Below are positions 9,687 through 20,510 of a stretch of 64,000 nt of DNA, in pieces. Source of the DNA: Streptomyces sp. NBC_01707. Its GTDB lineage: Bacteria > Actinomycetota > Actinomycetes > Streptomycetales > Streptomycetaceae. The translations under genes were made by a program, and so were the position numbers. Under the pieces are notes generated by a model. That model searched no databases. It was not told where the DNA came from and saw only the letters and a list, made by a program, of their open reading frames with translations. Where the stretch lies: positions 6,448,001-6,512,000 of the forward strand of contig NZ_CP109190.1 of the NCBI RefSeq assembly GCF_041438805.1. Direction: 5' to 3'. How positions within the stretch are numbered: the first letter of the stretch is position 1; every line of letters begins with the position of its first letter.

Positions 9687-10570
9687 CGCCTGCGGCCTCC
9701 TCCGTCTCCGACCTCGTCCGGCTGCGCGTGCGCCACCCCGAGGCCGTCACCGAGGTCGCCGCCCGGCGCAGAAGGCGGCCCCTCGTCGGCGACAGCGGCC
9801 GCCTGATGATCATCGCTGCGGACCACCCGGCGCGCGGCTCCTTCGCCGTCGGCAAGCACGAACTGGCCATGGCCAACCGGTTCGAGCTCCTGGAGCGGCT
9901 CTGCCTCGCCCTCTCCCGTCCCGGCGTCGACGGCGTCCTCGCCACCGCCGACATCCTCGACGACCTGCTGCTTCTCGGCGCGTTGGAGAACAAGGTCGTC
10001 GTCGGCTCGATGAACCGCGGCGGACTCGCGGGCGCCTCCTTCGAACTCGACGACCGCTTCACCGGCCACCGTCCCGACGACCTCGCCCGGCTCGGCTTCG
10101 ACGCGGGCAAGCTGCTGCTCCGTATCGACTACGACGACCCCGGTTCCCTCGACACGATGCATGCCACCGCTCGCGCGATCGACGCCATGGCCGCGCACCG
10201 GCTGCCGGTCTTCGTGGAGCCGTTCCTCTGCCGCCGTGTCGCCGGCAAGGTCCGCAACGACCTCGGCGCGGCGGCGGTGACGACGTCGATCGCCATCGCC
10301 TCGGGGTTGGCGGGCACCTCCGCGTACACCTGGCTCAAGGTCCCCGTCACCGAGAACCCCGACGACATGGCGCGTGTGATGGAGACATCGACGCTGCCCG
10401 CCGTGCTGCTGGGCGGCGAGGTGGGCGGCGACCAGGAGGGTGCGTACGAGAGATGGCGCAGCGCGCTCCGACTCCCCACCGTCCAAGGGCTGGTGGTCGG
10501 GCGGTCGTTGCTCTATCCGGTCGACGGCGATGTGGCCGGAGCTGTCGACACGGCCGTGGCGCTGCTGTAG
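9683..10570 (+). CDS. Class I-type aldolase of the Cgl0159 family (iol aldolase)
   Basis: A 295-residue (beta/alpha)8 protein. Visible blocks are LMIIAADHPARGSFAVG near the N terminus, GVLATADILDDLL, LLRIDYDDP and the C-terminal phosphate-binding LVVGRSLLYPVDGDVA. The family occurs in actinobacterial iol operons in place of a classical IolJ. It is thought to split 2-deoxy-5-keto-gluconate-6-phosphate into dihydroxyacetone phosphate and malonate semialdehyde. It is translationally coupled to iolC (stop and start overlap as ATGA) and followed 20 bp later by iolB. The aldolase role here comes from position plus fold, so the exact reaction is inferred. Confidence 0.78.
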   Translation: MTPAASSVSDLVRLRVRHPEAVTEVAARRRRRPLVGDSGRLMIIAADHPARGSFAVGKHELAMANRFELLERLCLALSRPGVDGVLATADILDDLLLLGALENKVVVGSMNRGGLAGASFELDDRFTGHRPDDLARLGFDAGKLLLRIDYDDPGSLDTMHATARAIDAMAAHRLPVFVEPFLCRRVAGKVRNDLGAAAVTTSIAIASGLAGTSAYTWLKVPVTENPDDMARVMETSTLPAVLLGGEVGGDQEGAYERWRSALRLPTVQGLVVGRSLLYPVDGDVAGAVDTAVALL

Positions 10571-10589
10571 CGAGGGAGCAGGGACGGGT

Positions 10590-11546
10590 ATGGGAGAGGG
10601 CATGACTACGGACAAGGACGAAGGCGTGCGCGACCGACCGTCGCACGAGCGGCATCTGCCCGCCGGCAGCGCGGCCGACGGACCGTATGCCCTGGACATC
10701 GACCCGAAGCGGGCCGGTTGGGACCGGTCGAGCCTGCGCGTGGTGGAGCTGCCGCCGGGTGGTGTTCACACGCTGGCCACCGGGGAGAGTGAATGGATCA
10801 TCCTGCCGTTGACCGGTGGCTGTACGGTGCACACCTCAGGTGAGATCTTTGAACTGCTGGGCCGGGAAAGCGTGTTCAGTGGGGTCTCCGACTTCGCGTA
10901 CGTACCGCGTGACGCCCATACCCAGATCTCCTCCGGCGCCGGAGGCCGCTTCGCCCTGGCAGGAGCGAAGTGCGAGCGACGACTCCCCGCTCGCTACGGC
11001 CCCGCGCCGGAGGTACCCGTCGAGCTGCGCGGCGCGGGGAACTGCTCGCGCCAGGTCAACAACTTCGCCGCCGCCGACACATTCGACTGCGACCGGCTGA
11101 TCGCCGTCGAGGTCCTCACCCCCGGCGGCAACTGGTCCTCCTACCCGCCGCACAAGCACGACGAGTACCGCCCCGGCGCCGAGTCCGTCCTCGAAGAGAT
11201 CTACTACTTCGAGATCGAGGAGAACCAGGGCCGGCCCGGCCTCGGGTACCACCGCGTGTCCCCGTCCCGGCCCGGGGGTACGGACCTCCTCGCCGAAGTC
11301 CGCAGCGGCGACGCCGTGCTGATCCCCGACGGCTGGCACGGACCCTCCATCGCCGCTCCCGGCCACACCCTGTACTACCTCAATGTGATGGCGGGCCCGG
11401 GAGAGCTGCGGGAGTGGCTGATCAGCGACCACCCGGACCACGGCTGGATCCGCGACACCTGGCCCGCCCAGCCGGTCGACCCCCGGCTGCCGCTCCACGG
11501 ACCCTCCGGAACGTCCGGACTCTCCGCCCAGGAGGCACCTCGATGA
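10590..11546 (+). CDS. iolB: 5-deoxy-glucuronate isomerase
   Basis: A 318-residue bicupin. The metal-binding residues are in SYPPHKHDEYR and EEIYYFEIE in the second half, with the late cupin motif LIPDGWHGPS. IolB converts 5-deoxy-glucuronate to 2-deoxy-5-keto-gluconate. The start at 10590 is preceded by AGGGA; an ATG four codons later is a weaker alternative. The stop overlaps the iolD start (ATGA). Operon order and the length match the Streptomyces iol set, so the symbol is secure. Confidence 0.92.
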   Translation: MGEGMTTDKDEGVRDRPSHERHLPAGSAADGPYALDIDPKRAGWDRSSLRVVELPPGGVHTLATGESEWIILPLTGGCTVHTSGEIFELLGRESVFSGVSDFAYVPRDAHTQISSGAGGRFALAGAKCERRLPARYGPAPEVPVELRGAGNCSRQVNNFAAADTFDCDRLIAVEVLTPGGNWSSYPPHKHDEYRPGAESVLEEIYYFEIEENQGRPGLGYHRVSPSRPGGTDLLAEVRSGDAVLIPDGWHGPSIAAPGHTLYYLNVMAGPGELREWLISDHPDHGWIRDTWPAQPVDPRLPLHGPSGTSGLSAQEAPR

Positions 11547-13456
11547 GCACCCGCAGGCTCACCACCGCCCAGGCCCTGGTGTCCTTCCTCGCCCGCCAGT
11601 ACACCGAGCGCGACGGCCGGCGGCAGCGTCTGATCAGCGCCACCTGGGGCATCTTCGGCCACGGCAACGTCGCCGGAATCGGTCAGGCACTCCTGGAGAC
11701 GGGGGCGGCCGCCGCGCCCGGGTCCGTAGCCGCCCGGCCGGCCATGCCCTACCTCCAGGGCCGCAACGAGCAGTCCATGGTGCACGCCGCCGTCGGCTAC
11801 GCCCGCCAGTCCGGCCGCCTCTCCGCGCACGCCGTCACCACCTCCATCGGTCCCGGCGCCACCAACCTCGTCACGGGGGCCGCCCTCGCCACCATCAACC
11901 ACCTTCCCGTCCTCCTCCTCCCCGGCGACATCTTCGCGACCCGCCCCGCCGACCCCGTGCTCCAGCAGCTCGAAGTCCCGTCCGCGGGCGACCTCTCCGT
12001 CAACGACTGCCTGCGCCCCGTCTCCCGCTACTTCGACCGCATCACCCGCCCCGAAGCGCTCGTTCCGGCCGCCCTCCAGGCCATGCGGACCCTCGCGGAC
12101 CCGGCGGAGACCGGCGCGGTCACACTCGCGCTGCCGCAGGACGTGCAGACGGAGGCGTACGACTGGCCGGAGGAGTTCTTCGCCGAGCGCGTCTGGCACG
12201 TACGCCGCCCCGCACCCGACGCCCAGGAACTGGAACGGGCGGTACGGACCGTGCGCACCGCCCGACGGCCGCTGATCGTCGCAGGCGGCGGGGTCCATCA
12301 CAGCGCGGCCGAGGAGACCCTCGCCGCACTGGCCGCCGCCACCCGGATCCCCGTCGCCTCCACCCAATCCGGCAAGGGTTCGCTGCGCCACGACCACCCC
12401 GCCGACGTCGGCGGCATCGGCCACACCGGCACCGGGACAGCCGACGAACTGGCCCGCACCGCCGACCTGATCATCGGTATCGGCACCCGCTACTCCGACT
12501 TCACCACCGCTTCCGCCACCCTCTTCTCGAACCCGGCGGTCCGCTTCCTCAACCTCAACATCACCGGCTTCGACGCCCACAAGCTCGCCGCGCTCCCACT
12601 CGTCGCCGATGCCCGCACCGCCCTCGAAGCGCTGACCGAGGCCCTGAACGAGCGCAACTACCGCGTCGACCCCGCCTACGAGACCGAGTACACCGACGCC
12701 AAGGAGCGCTGGGAGCAGCGCGTCGACACGGCGTTCGCCACGGACGACCCGGCTGCGCGGCCCACCCAGGCCCAGGTCCTCGGTCTGCTCGACGCCCTGG
12801 TCGACGACGACGACATCCTGATCAACGCGGCGGGCTCGCTCCCCGGCGACCTCCACCAGCTGTGGCGGACCCGCTCCCGCAGCCAGTACCACGTCGAGTA
12901 CGGCTACTCCTGCATGGGATACGAGATCCCGGCCGCGATCGGCGTACAGCTGGCCGCCCCGGGCCGGCCCGTCTGGGCGCTCGTCGGCGACGGCACCTAC
13001 CTCATGAACCCCACCGAGATCGTCACCGCCGTGCAGGAGAACCTGCCGGTCAAGGTCGTCGTGCTGCAGAACCACGGCTATGCCTCGATCGGCGGACTCT
13101 CCGAGTCGGTCGGCGCCGAACGCTTCGGTACCGCCTACCGGCAGCGCGCCGCCGACGGCAGCTTCACCGGCCCACCGCTGCCCGTCGATCTCGCCGCCAA
13201 CGCCGGTTCTCTCGGCATGCGGGTGCTGCGTGCGAAGACCGTACGTGACCTGCGTGAAGCCCTCGCCGTCGCGCGTGCCTCGGACCGCCCCACTTGTGTC
13301 TACGTCGAGACCGAAACGGCAGACACAGTGTCGGGCCCCCCTCCGGCGCAGGCGTGGTGGGATGTTCCTGTAGCCGAAACGGCCACCCGCCCGTCGGCGG
13401 TCAAGGCCCGGGAAGACTACGACCGGCAAGTCGCAGCCCGACGCCGCCACCTCTGA
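11543..13456 (+). CDS. iolD: 3D-(3,5/4)-trihydroxycyclohexane-1,2-dione hydrolase
   Basis: A 637-residue thiamine-diphosphate enzyme. The N-terminal Pyr domain includes the conserved Glu region in GRNEQSMVHAAVGYAR. The central domain is FAD/TPP-fold like, and the C-terminal PP domain shows GDGTYLMNPTEI and LQNHGYASIGGL for Mg-TPP binding. It opens the ring of the dione formed by the IolE step to give 5-deoxy-glucuronate. A GGAGG site lies 7 nt before the ATG, which overlaps the iolB stop. Acetolactate synthase-like proteins share the fold, but context makes IolD the best call. Confidence 0.93.
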   Translation: MSTRRLTTAQALVSFLARQYTERDGRRQRLISATWGIFGHGNVAGIGQALLETGAAAAPGSVAARPAMPYLQGRNEQSMVHAAVGYARQSGRLSAHAVTTSIGPGATNLVTGAALATINHLPVLLLPGDIFATRPADPVLQQLEVPSAGDLSVNDCLRPVSRYFDRITRPEALVPAALQAMRTLADPAETGAVTLALPQDVQTEAYDWPEEFFAERVWHVRRPAPDAQELERAVRTVRTARRPLIVAGGGVHHSAAEETLAALAAATRIPVASTQSGKGSLRHDHPADVGGIGHTGTGTADELARTADLIIGIGTRYSDFTTASATLFSNPAVRFLNLNITGFDAHKLAALPLVADARTALEALTEALNERNYRVDPAYETEYTDAKERWEQRVDTAFATDDPAARPTQAQVLGLLDALVDDDDILINAAGSLPGDLHQLWRTRSRSQYHVEYGYSCMGYEIPAAIGVQLAAPGRPVWALVGDGTYLMNPTEIVTAVQENLPVKVVVLQNHGYASIGGLSESVGAERFGTAYRQRAADGSFTGPPLPVDLAANAGSLGMRVLRAKTVRDLREALAVARASDRPTCVYVETETADTVSGPPPAQAWWDVPVAETATRPSAVKAREDYDRQVAARRRHL

Positions 13457-13476
13457 AGGCCTGAAGGAGTTTCGTA

Positions 13477-14976
<1,500 letters not shown>

Positions 14977-14991
14977 TCCGTATCCCACAGG

Positions 14992-15029
14992 CACCGGGCC
15001 CCGGCCGTACCAGCGGCCGGGGCCCGGTG
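14992..15029 (+). terminator. Perfect 16-bp hairpin ending the iol operon
   Basis: Two perfect 16-nt arms, CACCGGGCCCCGGCCG and its complement, are separated by the 6-nt loop TACCAG. The hairpin starts 16 bp after the mmsA stop. There is no T-run, which is normal for streptomycete terminators. Confidence 0.8.
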
Positions 15030-15151
15030 GTTCCTCGACGGTGGGCCGCCCTGCGGGGCGCGGCGTTCCGGAACGGTCCACGGCGCCGGCCGGTACCGTT
15101 CCACTCGACGACCACCGCTGACGTCGTGTGGCTGATTGATATCGTCCGCGC

Positions 15152-16045
15152 ATGACCAGTCGCAGCCGCGACCACGTCGCAGACGTCCGCAGCGTCGTGA
15201 TGGCGCACATGCCCGACTACCAGGTCGACTCCGTGGTACAGCTCGGCGAGGGCTTGGACAACCTGGCGTACGAGGTCAACGGTGAGCTGGTCGTGCGCTT
15301 CGGCAAGGAGCCCGACCTGGCACGGCGGGCCGCCCAGCTGAACCACGAGGCCGGCGTGCTTGCTGCCGTCGCCGACGTTTCGCCGCTGCCCGTGCCCCAG
15401 CCGGCGTTCATGGTCGCGGACCAGGGTTGTCTGGCCTACTTCAAGCTTCCCGGCGTGCCACTGGTGGACATGCCGCGGCACCAGCGATCGGCCCACGGCA
15501 CGTCGATCGGCGCCACGCTCGGTGAGCTGCTCACTGCGCTGCATGCTGTTGCGATCGATCGGATGGCTGTGGAAACGGACCACCAGCCGGTTGCCCAGTG
15601 GCGACATGAGGCCACGGAGAACTATGTGACGGTGGCCGGGCAGGTACCGGCGGCGCACCGCCGATCCGTCGAGGCGTTCCTGGACGCCGCACCACCACAC
15701 GATGGCTGGACGCCGACGTTCTCCCACAACGATCTGGGGATCGAACACGTTCTCGTCGACCCGGTCGCATGGACGGTGACCGGCATCATCGACTGGAGCG
15801 ATGCCGCCGTCGTCGATCCGGCCTGCGACTTCGGGCTGCTCTACCGCGATCTCGGCCCCGCGGCTGCCCGCGCCGCCATCAGCACCTATCGAACCGACGC
15901 CAACGACGTCGCGGCGCTCAGCGAGCGTGTCGTGTTCTATGCCAGGTGCAGTGTCTTCGAGGATCTGGCATACGGCATCGAGACGGAACAGGGCAAATAC
16001 GTCGACAAGAGCCTTGCCGCGATGGAATGGCTGTTCCCGTCATAG
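15152..16045 (+). CDS. Aminoglycoside/macrolide phosphotransferase-family kinase
   Basis: A 297-residue APH-fold protein. The Gly-rich start LGEGLDNLAYEVNGELVVRFGK, with the ATP-binding Lys, and the catalytic loop SHNDLGIEHVLVD with the metal site GIIDWSDA are clear. In the catalytic loop the usual Asn of HxDxxxxN is His (HNDLGIEH), the form seen in macrolide 2'-phosphotransferases (Mph). Such enzymes phosphorylate a drug or a small metabolite, and many members are not resistance enzymes. It is a lone gene between the iol terminator and a SpoIIE regulator, so the substrate is open. Confidence 0.78.
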   Translation: MTSRSRDHVADVRSVVMAHMPDYQVDSVVQLGEGLDNLAYEVNGELVVRFGKEPDLARRAAQLNHEAGVLAAVADVSPLPVPQPAFMVADQGCLAYFKLPGVPLVDMPRHQRSAHGTSIGATLGELLTALHAVAIDRMAVETDHQPVAQWRHEATENYVTVAGQVPAAHRRSVEAFLDAAPPHDGWTPTFSHNDLGIEHVLVDPVAWTVTGIIDWSDAAVVDPACDFGLLYRDLGPAAARAAISTYRTDANDVAALSERVVFYARCSVFEDLAYGIETEQGKYVDKSLAAMEWLFPS

Positions 16046-16182
16046 CCGCCTCATCACGACCGAGCCGCCAGAGACATCAACCCGCAGGCTCCAATGGTGC
16101 AAGGAATTGGGCCATGGAACGGGAGGTCGCGAACGGAGACCGCGGGGAGGAACATCGGAATCACGTAGGCAAGGTGGTGGCT

Positions 16183-18618
16183 ATGGGGACTCCGTCGATG
16201 CGTTTCAGCGAGAGTGCTGAGGATCCGTTCGCCCTCGGGCGTGGCGCCTCGGCTGTGCTCGACGATCAAGGCACCGTGGTCGGCTGGAGCGCACGTGCAC
16301 AGGAGTTGCTGGGCTATCCGGCCAAGGAAGTGATCGGACGGGCGTGGCAGGACCTCCTGGTCGACGCCCTTGACCTGCCTGCCGCGCGGTCCGTCGTCGT
16401 GGACGCCATAAGGACGGGGGGCTGGTTCGGGGTCCTGCCCGTGCGCCACCGCGACGGACGGCGTGTGGAAATGGGTTTCCGGGCCCGCGCGGTCACCCGG
16501 GACGGGGACAGCCGGGAGTGGGTCCTGGTCGGAGCCCCGGCCGCGGAGGTGGATGCCTGGCAGCGGGACCGTGCGCTGCTGGACGGTCTGTACCGCCGGT
16601 CACCGATCGGGCTGGTCACCTACGGCCCGGACAGGAGGGTGATTCGGGTCAACCGCGCGATCGAGAAGGCGAGTGGTGTCCCGGCCGAGGCACCGGTGGG
16701 CCATCGCCCCCGCGAATTCATGGTCGACGAGGACGCAGGTCCGACCGATGAGCGGGTGCGGCACGTCCTGGAGACCGGCGAGCCGTTGATCTTCACGGAG
16801 CAGTCGGCCCGGGCACGCCACGATCCAGGTCGGGAACGGATCGTGTCCGTCTCGGCGTTCCGCATGGAAGACCCCTCGGGCCGGGTACTCGGCGTGGCCG
16901 AGACGATCGAGGACGTGACCGACCGCCACCGGGCCCAACGCAGGCTCGCCCTGCTGAACGAGGCAAGCGCCCGGATCGGAACGTCACTGGACGTGACACA
17001 GACCGCTCGGGAACTGGCCGAGGTGGCCGTCCACGGCCTGGCCGACTACTGCTCGGTGGACCTCCTCAAACCGGTGACACTGGGTGACGAACCGGTTCCC
17101 GGAGGGTCAGGTCCGCTGGTCCGAGTCGCCCTTTCCCCTCCAGAGCATCGCATCCCGTTCAAGGAAGGCGATGTGGTCACGCTGCTTCCGGAATCTCCGC
17201 AGGCGCGGTGCCTGTACGAGCGTCGCCCGATTCTCGAAGGACTGCTGCCTCTTCGCCCCGAGTGGTACGCCATGGACCGGCGGCGGATCGAGATCGCCCT
17301 GGGTCTCGGAGTTCATTCGCTGATCGCGGCGCCCTTGGTCGCGCGCGGTCTGGTACTGGGCGTGGTGAGCCTGTGGCGATCGCGTGATTCGGAGCCTTTC
17401 GAGGACGACGATGCCGCCGTGGCCCAGGAGCTTTCCTCGCGTGCGGCCGTCTGCATCGACAATGCGCGCCGCTTCACCCAGCAGCAGAGTGCCGCCCTGA
17501 CTCTGCAGCGCAGTCTGCTGCCGAGCGCGGCATCCGACCTGCCGGCCGTCGAGGTGGCCTGCCGGTACCTCCCGGCGAGCGGTGAACCGGGCATCGGCGG
17601 TGACTGGTTCGACGTGATCCCGTTGTCAGGGGCCCGGGTCGCCCTCGTCGTGGGAGACGTGGTCGGTCACGGGATCCACGCTGCGGCCTCGATGGGCCGC
17701 CTGCGCGCCGCCGTGCGCACCCTCGCCAGCCTCGACCTGGAACCGGACGAGGTGGTGGCGCGGCTGGACGATCTGGTCAGTCTGCTGGCCACCGAGCTGG
17801 AGGCGAACACCGACGGCAACGGGTCGGCGATCGAGCAGATGATCGGGGCCACCTGCGTCTACGCGGTCTACGATCCGGTCTCCCGGCACTGCTCCCTGGC
17901 ACGCGCCGGCCACCCGGCACCGGTGATGACCACGCCGGACGGCGAGGTGACCGTGCTCGACCTACCCGCAGGCCCACCGCTCGGACTGGGCGGACTGCCG
18001 TTCGAGACGTGGGACCTCGACGTCCCCGAGGGGAGCCTGCTCACGCTCTACACCAACGGTCTTCTGGAGGCGCGCGACGGCGACATCGACGTCGCGCTGG
18101 AGCACCTGCACGAATGTCTCACCAACCCCACCGCCCCCCTGGACAGCACCTGCCATGCCGTGGTCGAAGCGCTGCTCCCCAAGGAGCACCCACCCACCGA
18201 CGACATCGCGCTGCTCATCGCCCGTACCCGGGTGCTGCCGCCACAGAATGTCGCCACATGGCAGCTGCCCTTGGAAGCGACCGCCGCTGCCCGTGCCAGG
18301 CAGCTGACCACGGCGAAACTGACCGAATGGGGGCTGACGGAACTGGCCTGCACCACCGAGCTGGTCGCCAGCGAGCTCGTCACCAACACCTACCGGTACG
18401 CGGCCGGCCCGGTCACCCTGCGCCTCATCCGTACGCATTGCCTGATCTGTGAGGTGTCCGACACCAGCCACACCTCCCCTCACCTGCGACGGGCTCTCAG
18501 CACGGACGAGGGCGGCCGGGGGCTCTTCCTGGTCGCGCAGCTCACGGAGCGGTGGGGCACCCGCTACAGCCACGACGGCAAGACCGTGTGGACGGAGCAG
18601 CCTCTCCCGCACGCATGA
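16183..18618 (+). CDS. PAS-PAS-GAF-SpoIIE phosphatase with HATPase domain
   Basis: A cytoplasmic signalling protein of 811 residues with no membrane segment. Order: PAS 1 (from VVGWSARAQELLGYP, about 25-120), PAS 2 (about 131-245), GAF (about 258-430), a PP2C/SpoIIE phosphatase (about 440-680, with GGDWFDVIPLSG and GDVVGHG metal Asp residues), and an RsbW-like HATPase (about 695-805, ending DEGGRGLFLV). The last two domains could dephosphorylate and phosphorylate anti-anti-sigma partners, so it should tune a SigB-like sigma factor. The ATG at 16183 is preferred because the 23 codons from an upstream ATG (16114, with AAGGA) have weaker third-base GC. Both starts remain possible. Confidence 0.88.
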   Translation: MGTPSMRFSESAEDPFALGRGASAVLDDQGTVVGWSARAQELLGYPAKEVIGRAWQDLLVDALDLPAARSVVVDAIRTGGWFGVLPVRHRDGRRVEMGFRARAVTRDGDSREWVLVGAPAAEVDAWQRDRALLDGLYRRSPIGLVTYGPDRRVIRVNRAIEKASGVPAEAPVGHRPREFMVDEDAGPTDERVRHVLETGEPLIFTEQSARARHDPGRERIVSVSAFRMEDPSGRVLGVAETIEDVTDRHRAQRRLALLNEASARIGTSLDVTQTARELAEVAVHGLADYCSVDLLKPVTLGDEPVPGGSGPLVRVALSPPEHRIPFKEGDVVTLLPESPQARCLYERRPILEGLLPLRPEWYAMDRRRIEIALGLGVHSLIAAPLVARGLVLGVVSLWRSRDSEPFEDDDAAVAQELSSRAAVCIDNARRFTQQQSAALTLQRSLLPSAASDLPAVEVACRYLPASGEPGIGGDWFDVIPLSGARVALVVGDVVGHGIHAAASMGRLRAAVRTLASLDLEPDEVVARLDDLVSLLATELEANTDGNGSAIEQMIGATCVYAVYDPVSRHCSLARAGHPAPVMTTPDGEVTVLDLPAGPPLGLGGLPFETWDLDVPEGSLLTLYTNGLLEARDGDIDVALEHLHECLTNPTAPLDSTCHAVVEALLPKEHPPTDDIALLIARTRVLPPQNVATWQLPLEATAAARARQLTTAKLTEWGLTELACTTELVASELVTNTYRYAAGPVTLRLIRTHCLICEVSDTSHTSPHLRRALSTDEGGRGLFLVAQLTERWGTRYSHDGKTVWTEQPLPHA

Positions 18619-18762
18619 CCCGCGACGAGGGCGTTCGTTCCATCAGGTGCTGTCGCGGCAGATCGGGCTGGGAAGCCCCGGCAGGACCGATGAGTCTCCG
18701 CGTCCACGGGCGTCTACAGATGCGACGGTGCCGACCAGGCACAAAAAACGAGGAGACGAAGC

Positions 18763-19215
18763 ATGAGCACCGAGCAGACCACCCCGGCCGACGGCTACTC
18801 CTACAAGCTGACCCGAACGCTCGACGCCTCCGCGGGGACGGTGTGGCAGGCGTGGACCACTCCCGAGCAGTACGCCCGCTGGGCCTACGCCGTCGCCGGC
18901 TCCGTCGAGATGGACGTACGGCCGGGTGGAGTGTGGAAGGCCACGATGGCCACGCCCGACGGCGGCCAGTTCCCGCTGACCGGCTCCTATCTCGAGGTCG
19001 CCGAGAACCGCCTCCTGGTGGTCGGCATGGACGTACCCGGCAAGCCCGCGCCCGCGGCCATGACCGTGGAACTCGACGAGCAGAACGACCACCACACGCA
19101 GATCGTGCTCCACCAGACCTGCGACACCGCCGAGGAACGCGACATGAGCGAGCAGGGCAGCACCATGCTCCTCGACAGCCTGAGCGCCTTCCTGGCCGAT
19201 GAGTCGAGGAACTGA
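18763..19215 (+). CDS. SRPBCC (AHSA1-like) domain protein
   Basis: A 150-residue START-fold protein of the activator-of-Hsp90-ATPase-1-like group. It shows the family pattern RTLDASAGTVWQAWTTPEQY, then a beta-rich core with DVRPGGVWKATM and SYLEVAENRLLV, and a C-terminal helix starting MSEQGSTMLLDSL. Bacterial members bind hydrophobic ligands and often pair with ArsR-type regulators; none is nearby. AGGAGAC precedes the ATG. The ligand is unknown. Confidence 0.8.
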   Translation: MSTEQTTPADGYSYKLTRTLDASAGTVWQAWTTPEQYARWAYAVAGSVEMDVRPGGVWKATMATPDGGQFPLTGSYLEVAENRLLVVGMDVPGKPAPAAMTVELDEQNDHHTQIVLHQTCDTAEERDMSEQGSTMLLDSLSAFLADESRN

Positions 19216-19269
19216 CCCCGCTCGGAACCACCGACCGCCCGTGGATCACGGGGGCAGGCCGGAACAGCC

Positions 19270-19438
19270 CGGTTCTGCCCCCGGCCGACCGCCTGTGCGG
19301 TTCGATCTTCTCCTGTGACGTCACCCGGCTCGCCCAGGAGATCCACGCCCAGGTGCGGGCCGGCCGGCTCGACGAGGCGGCGCCGCCGCCCCGGCCGAGT
19401 CGCCCTACCTCACGGACGTCACGCCTCCGACCGGCTGA
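19270..19438 (+). pseudogene. Frameshifted scrap of a small protein
   Basis: In the 326-bp gap before the next gene one frame reads IFSCDVTRLAQEIHAQVRAG and continues RLDEAA. Across a GCC-rich run near 19380-19392 a second frame continues AESPYLTDVTPPTG and stops at 19436. Read together these give a normal-looking acidic C terminus split by one frame change, with no good start. I do not recognise the family and treat it as a decayed or unannotated fragment. Confidence 0.35.
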
Positions 19439-19541
19439 ACCACCACGAACTCCCCGGATCCCCGCCCCGGTGGCTGCTCTCACCGCCGCGGCCTGGCATT
19501 CTGCACGGATCCGCCGGACCTTCGACCGTGGAGGCCGGCTC

Positions 19542-20387
19542 ATGGCAGCGGGACAGAGGGAGACGGCCGTGGAACCAACGCCTGCCCGGGAGCGGCGCGA
19601 CGCGCTTCCCGAGGGACTTGCCGAGGCGATACACGACACCGCCGAGGAGATAGCGGCGATGCTGCGCGGCCGGACGGACACGGACATCCCGGTCCCCGGA
19701 TCCACCTGGACCCTCGGCGAGGCGGCGGCCCACCTGGCGCAGGCCAATGAGCTGATGGCCGATATCGCGGCCGGCCATGACCGCCCGTACGGGGACGGTA
19801 CGCCGCAGAGCCTGGCGGCGGCCAACGAGCGCTCCCTCGCCGGGTTCGGCGAGCGAGGGGCCGACCCGCTCGCCGAGATGATCGTGGCGCAGGCCGACGC
19901 CTTCCTCGCGGCGGCGGAGCAGCGCCCGTTGGACGAGACCGTGATCACCCCTCTGGGCTCGATGGATGTGGCCACCCTCGGCTCGTATCTGCTCACGCAC
20001 ATGCTCGGCCACGGCTACGATCTCGCCCGCGCGGTAGGGCGTCCGCACATGCTCGACGGTGCCCGGGTCGAGCTGTCCATGCCCTTCATGATCACCAGCA
20101 TGCCGCGGGTGGTCGCCCCGGCCGCTGCCGGGCTGACCGCGCGCTTCACGATCCGCCTGCGCGGTGGACAGCGCTTCGGCGCCACCTTCACCGACGGAAC
20201 GCTGACCGTCGGCCCGGAGCCCTTGAGCCGCCCGGACTGCACCATCCTCATCGAACCGGTCACCTTCCTGCTGATCGCACTCGGCCGCTGCGATCCGTGG
20301 GGCGCGATGGCCCGCGGCCGCGTGTTCACCTGGGGCCGCAAGCCCTGGCTGGCGCCCCGCTTCCCGGCCTTGTTCACGGCGCCCTGA
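19542..20387 (+). CDS. Maleylpyruvate isomerase N-terminal/SCP2 family protein
   Basis: A 281-residue protein of the TIGR03083-like, DinB-fold group. The N-terminal four-helix bundle shows WTLGEAAAHLAQANELMADI (first His ligand) and LTHMLGHGYDLARAVG (second metal-binding His pair). The C-terminal part, from about residue 180, is an SCP2-like beta domain ending in a hydrophobic tail. Mycothiol-dependent isomerases and transferases share this fold in actinobacteria. GGAGG lies 8 nt before the ATG. It is a single gene and its substrate is unknown. Confidence 0.75.
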   Translation: MAAGQRETAVEPTPARERRDALPEGLAEAIHDTAEEIAAMLRGRTDTDIPVPGSTWTLGEAAAHLAQANELMADIAAGHDRPYGDGTPQSLAAANERSLAGFGERGADPLAEMIVAQADAFLAAAEQRPLDETVITPLGSMDVATLGSYLLTHMLGHGYDLARAVGRPHMLDGARVELSMPFMITSMPRVVAPAAAGLTARFTIRLRGGQRFGATFTDGTLTVGPEPLSRPDCTILIEPVTFLLIALGRCDPWGAMARGRVFTWGRKPWLAPRFPALFTAP

Positions 20388-20510
20388 GAATCGGGCGTCC
20401 GGCATACCGCGTACGGAGTACGGCGGGGGAGGAGCGTACGTCTCAAGGAGGCTCGGCAGTTCCCCCTTTCGGCAGCCGTGGAGTGCGGGGCGGGCGCTTA
20501 GGGTCGAGAC

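Noticed and set aside
11375..13450. 691-codon minus-strand frame opposite iolD
   Set aside because: Gly/Val/Asp-rich mirror of iolD without an RBS.
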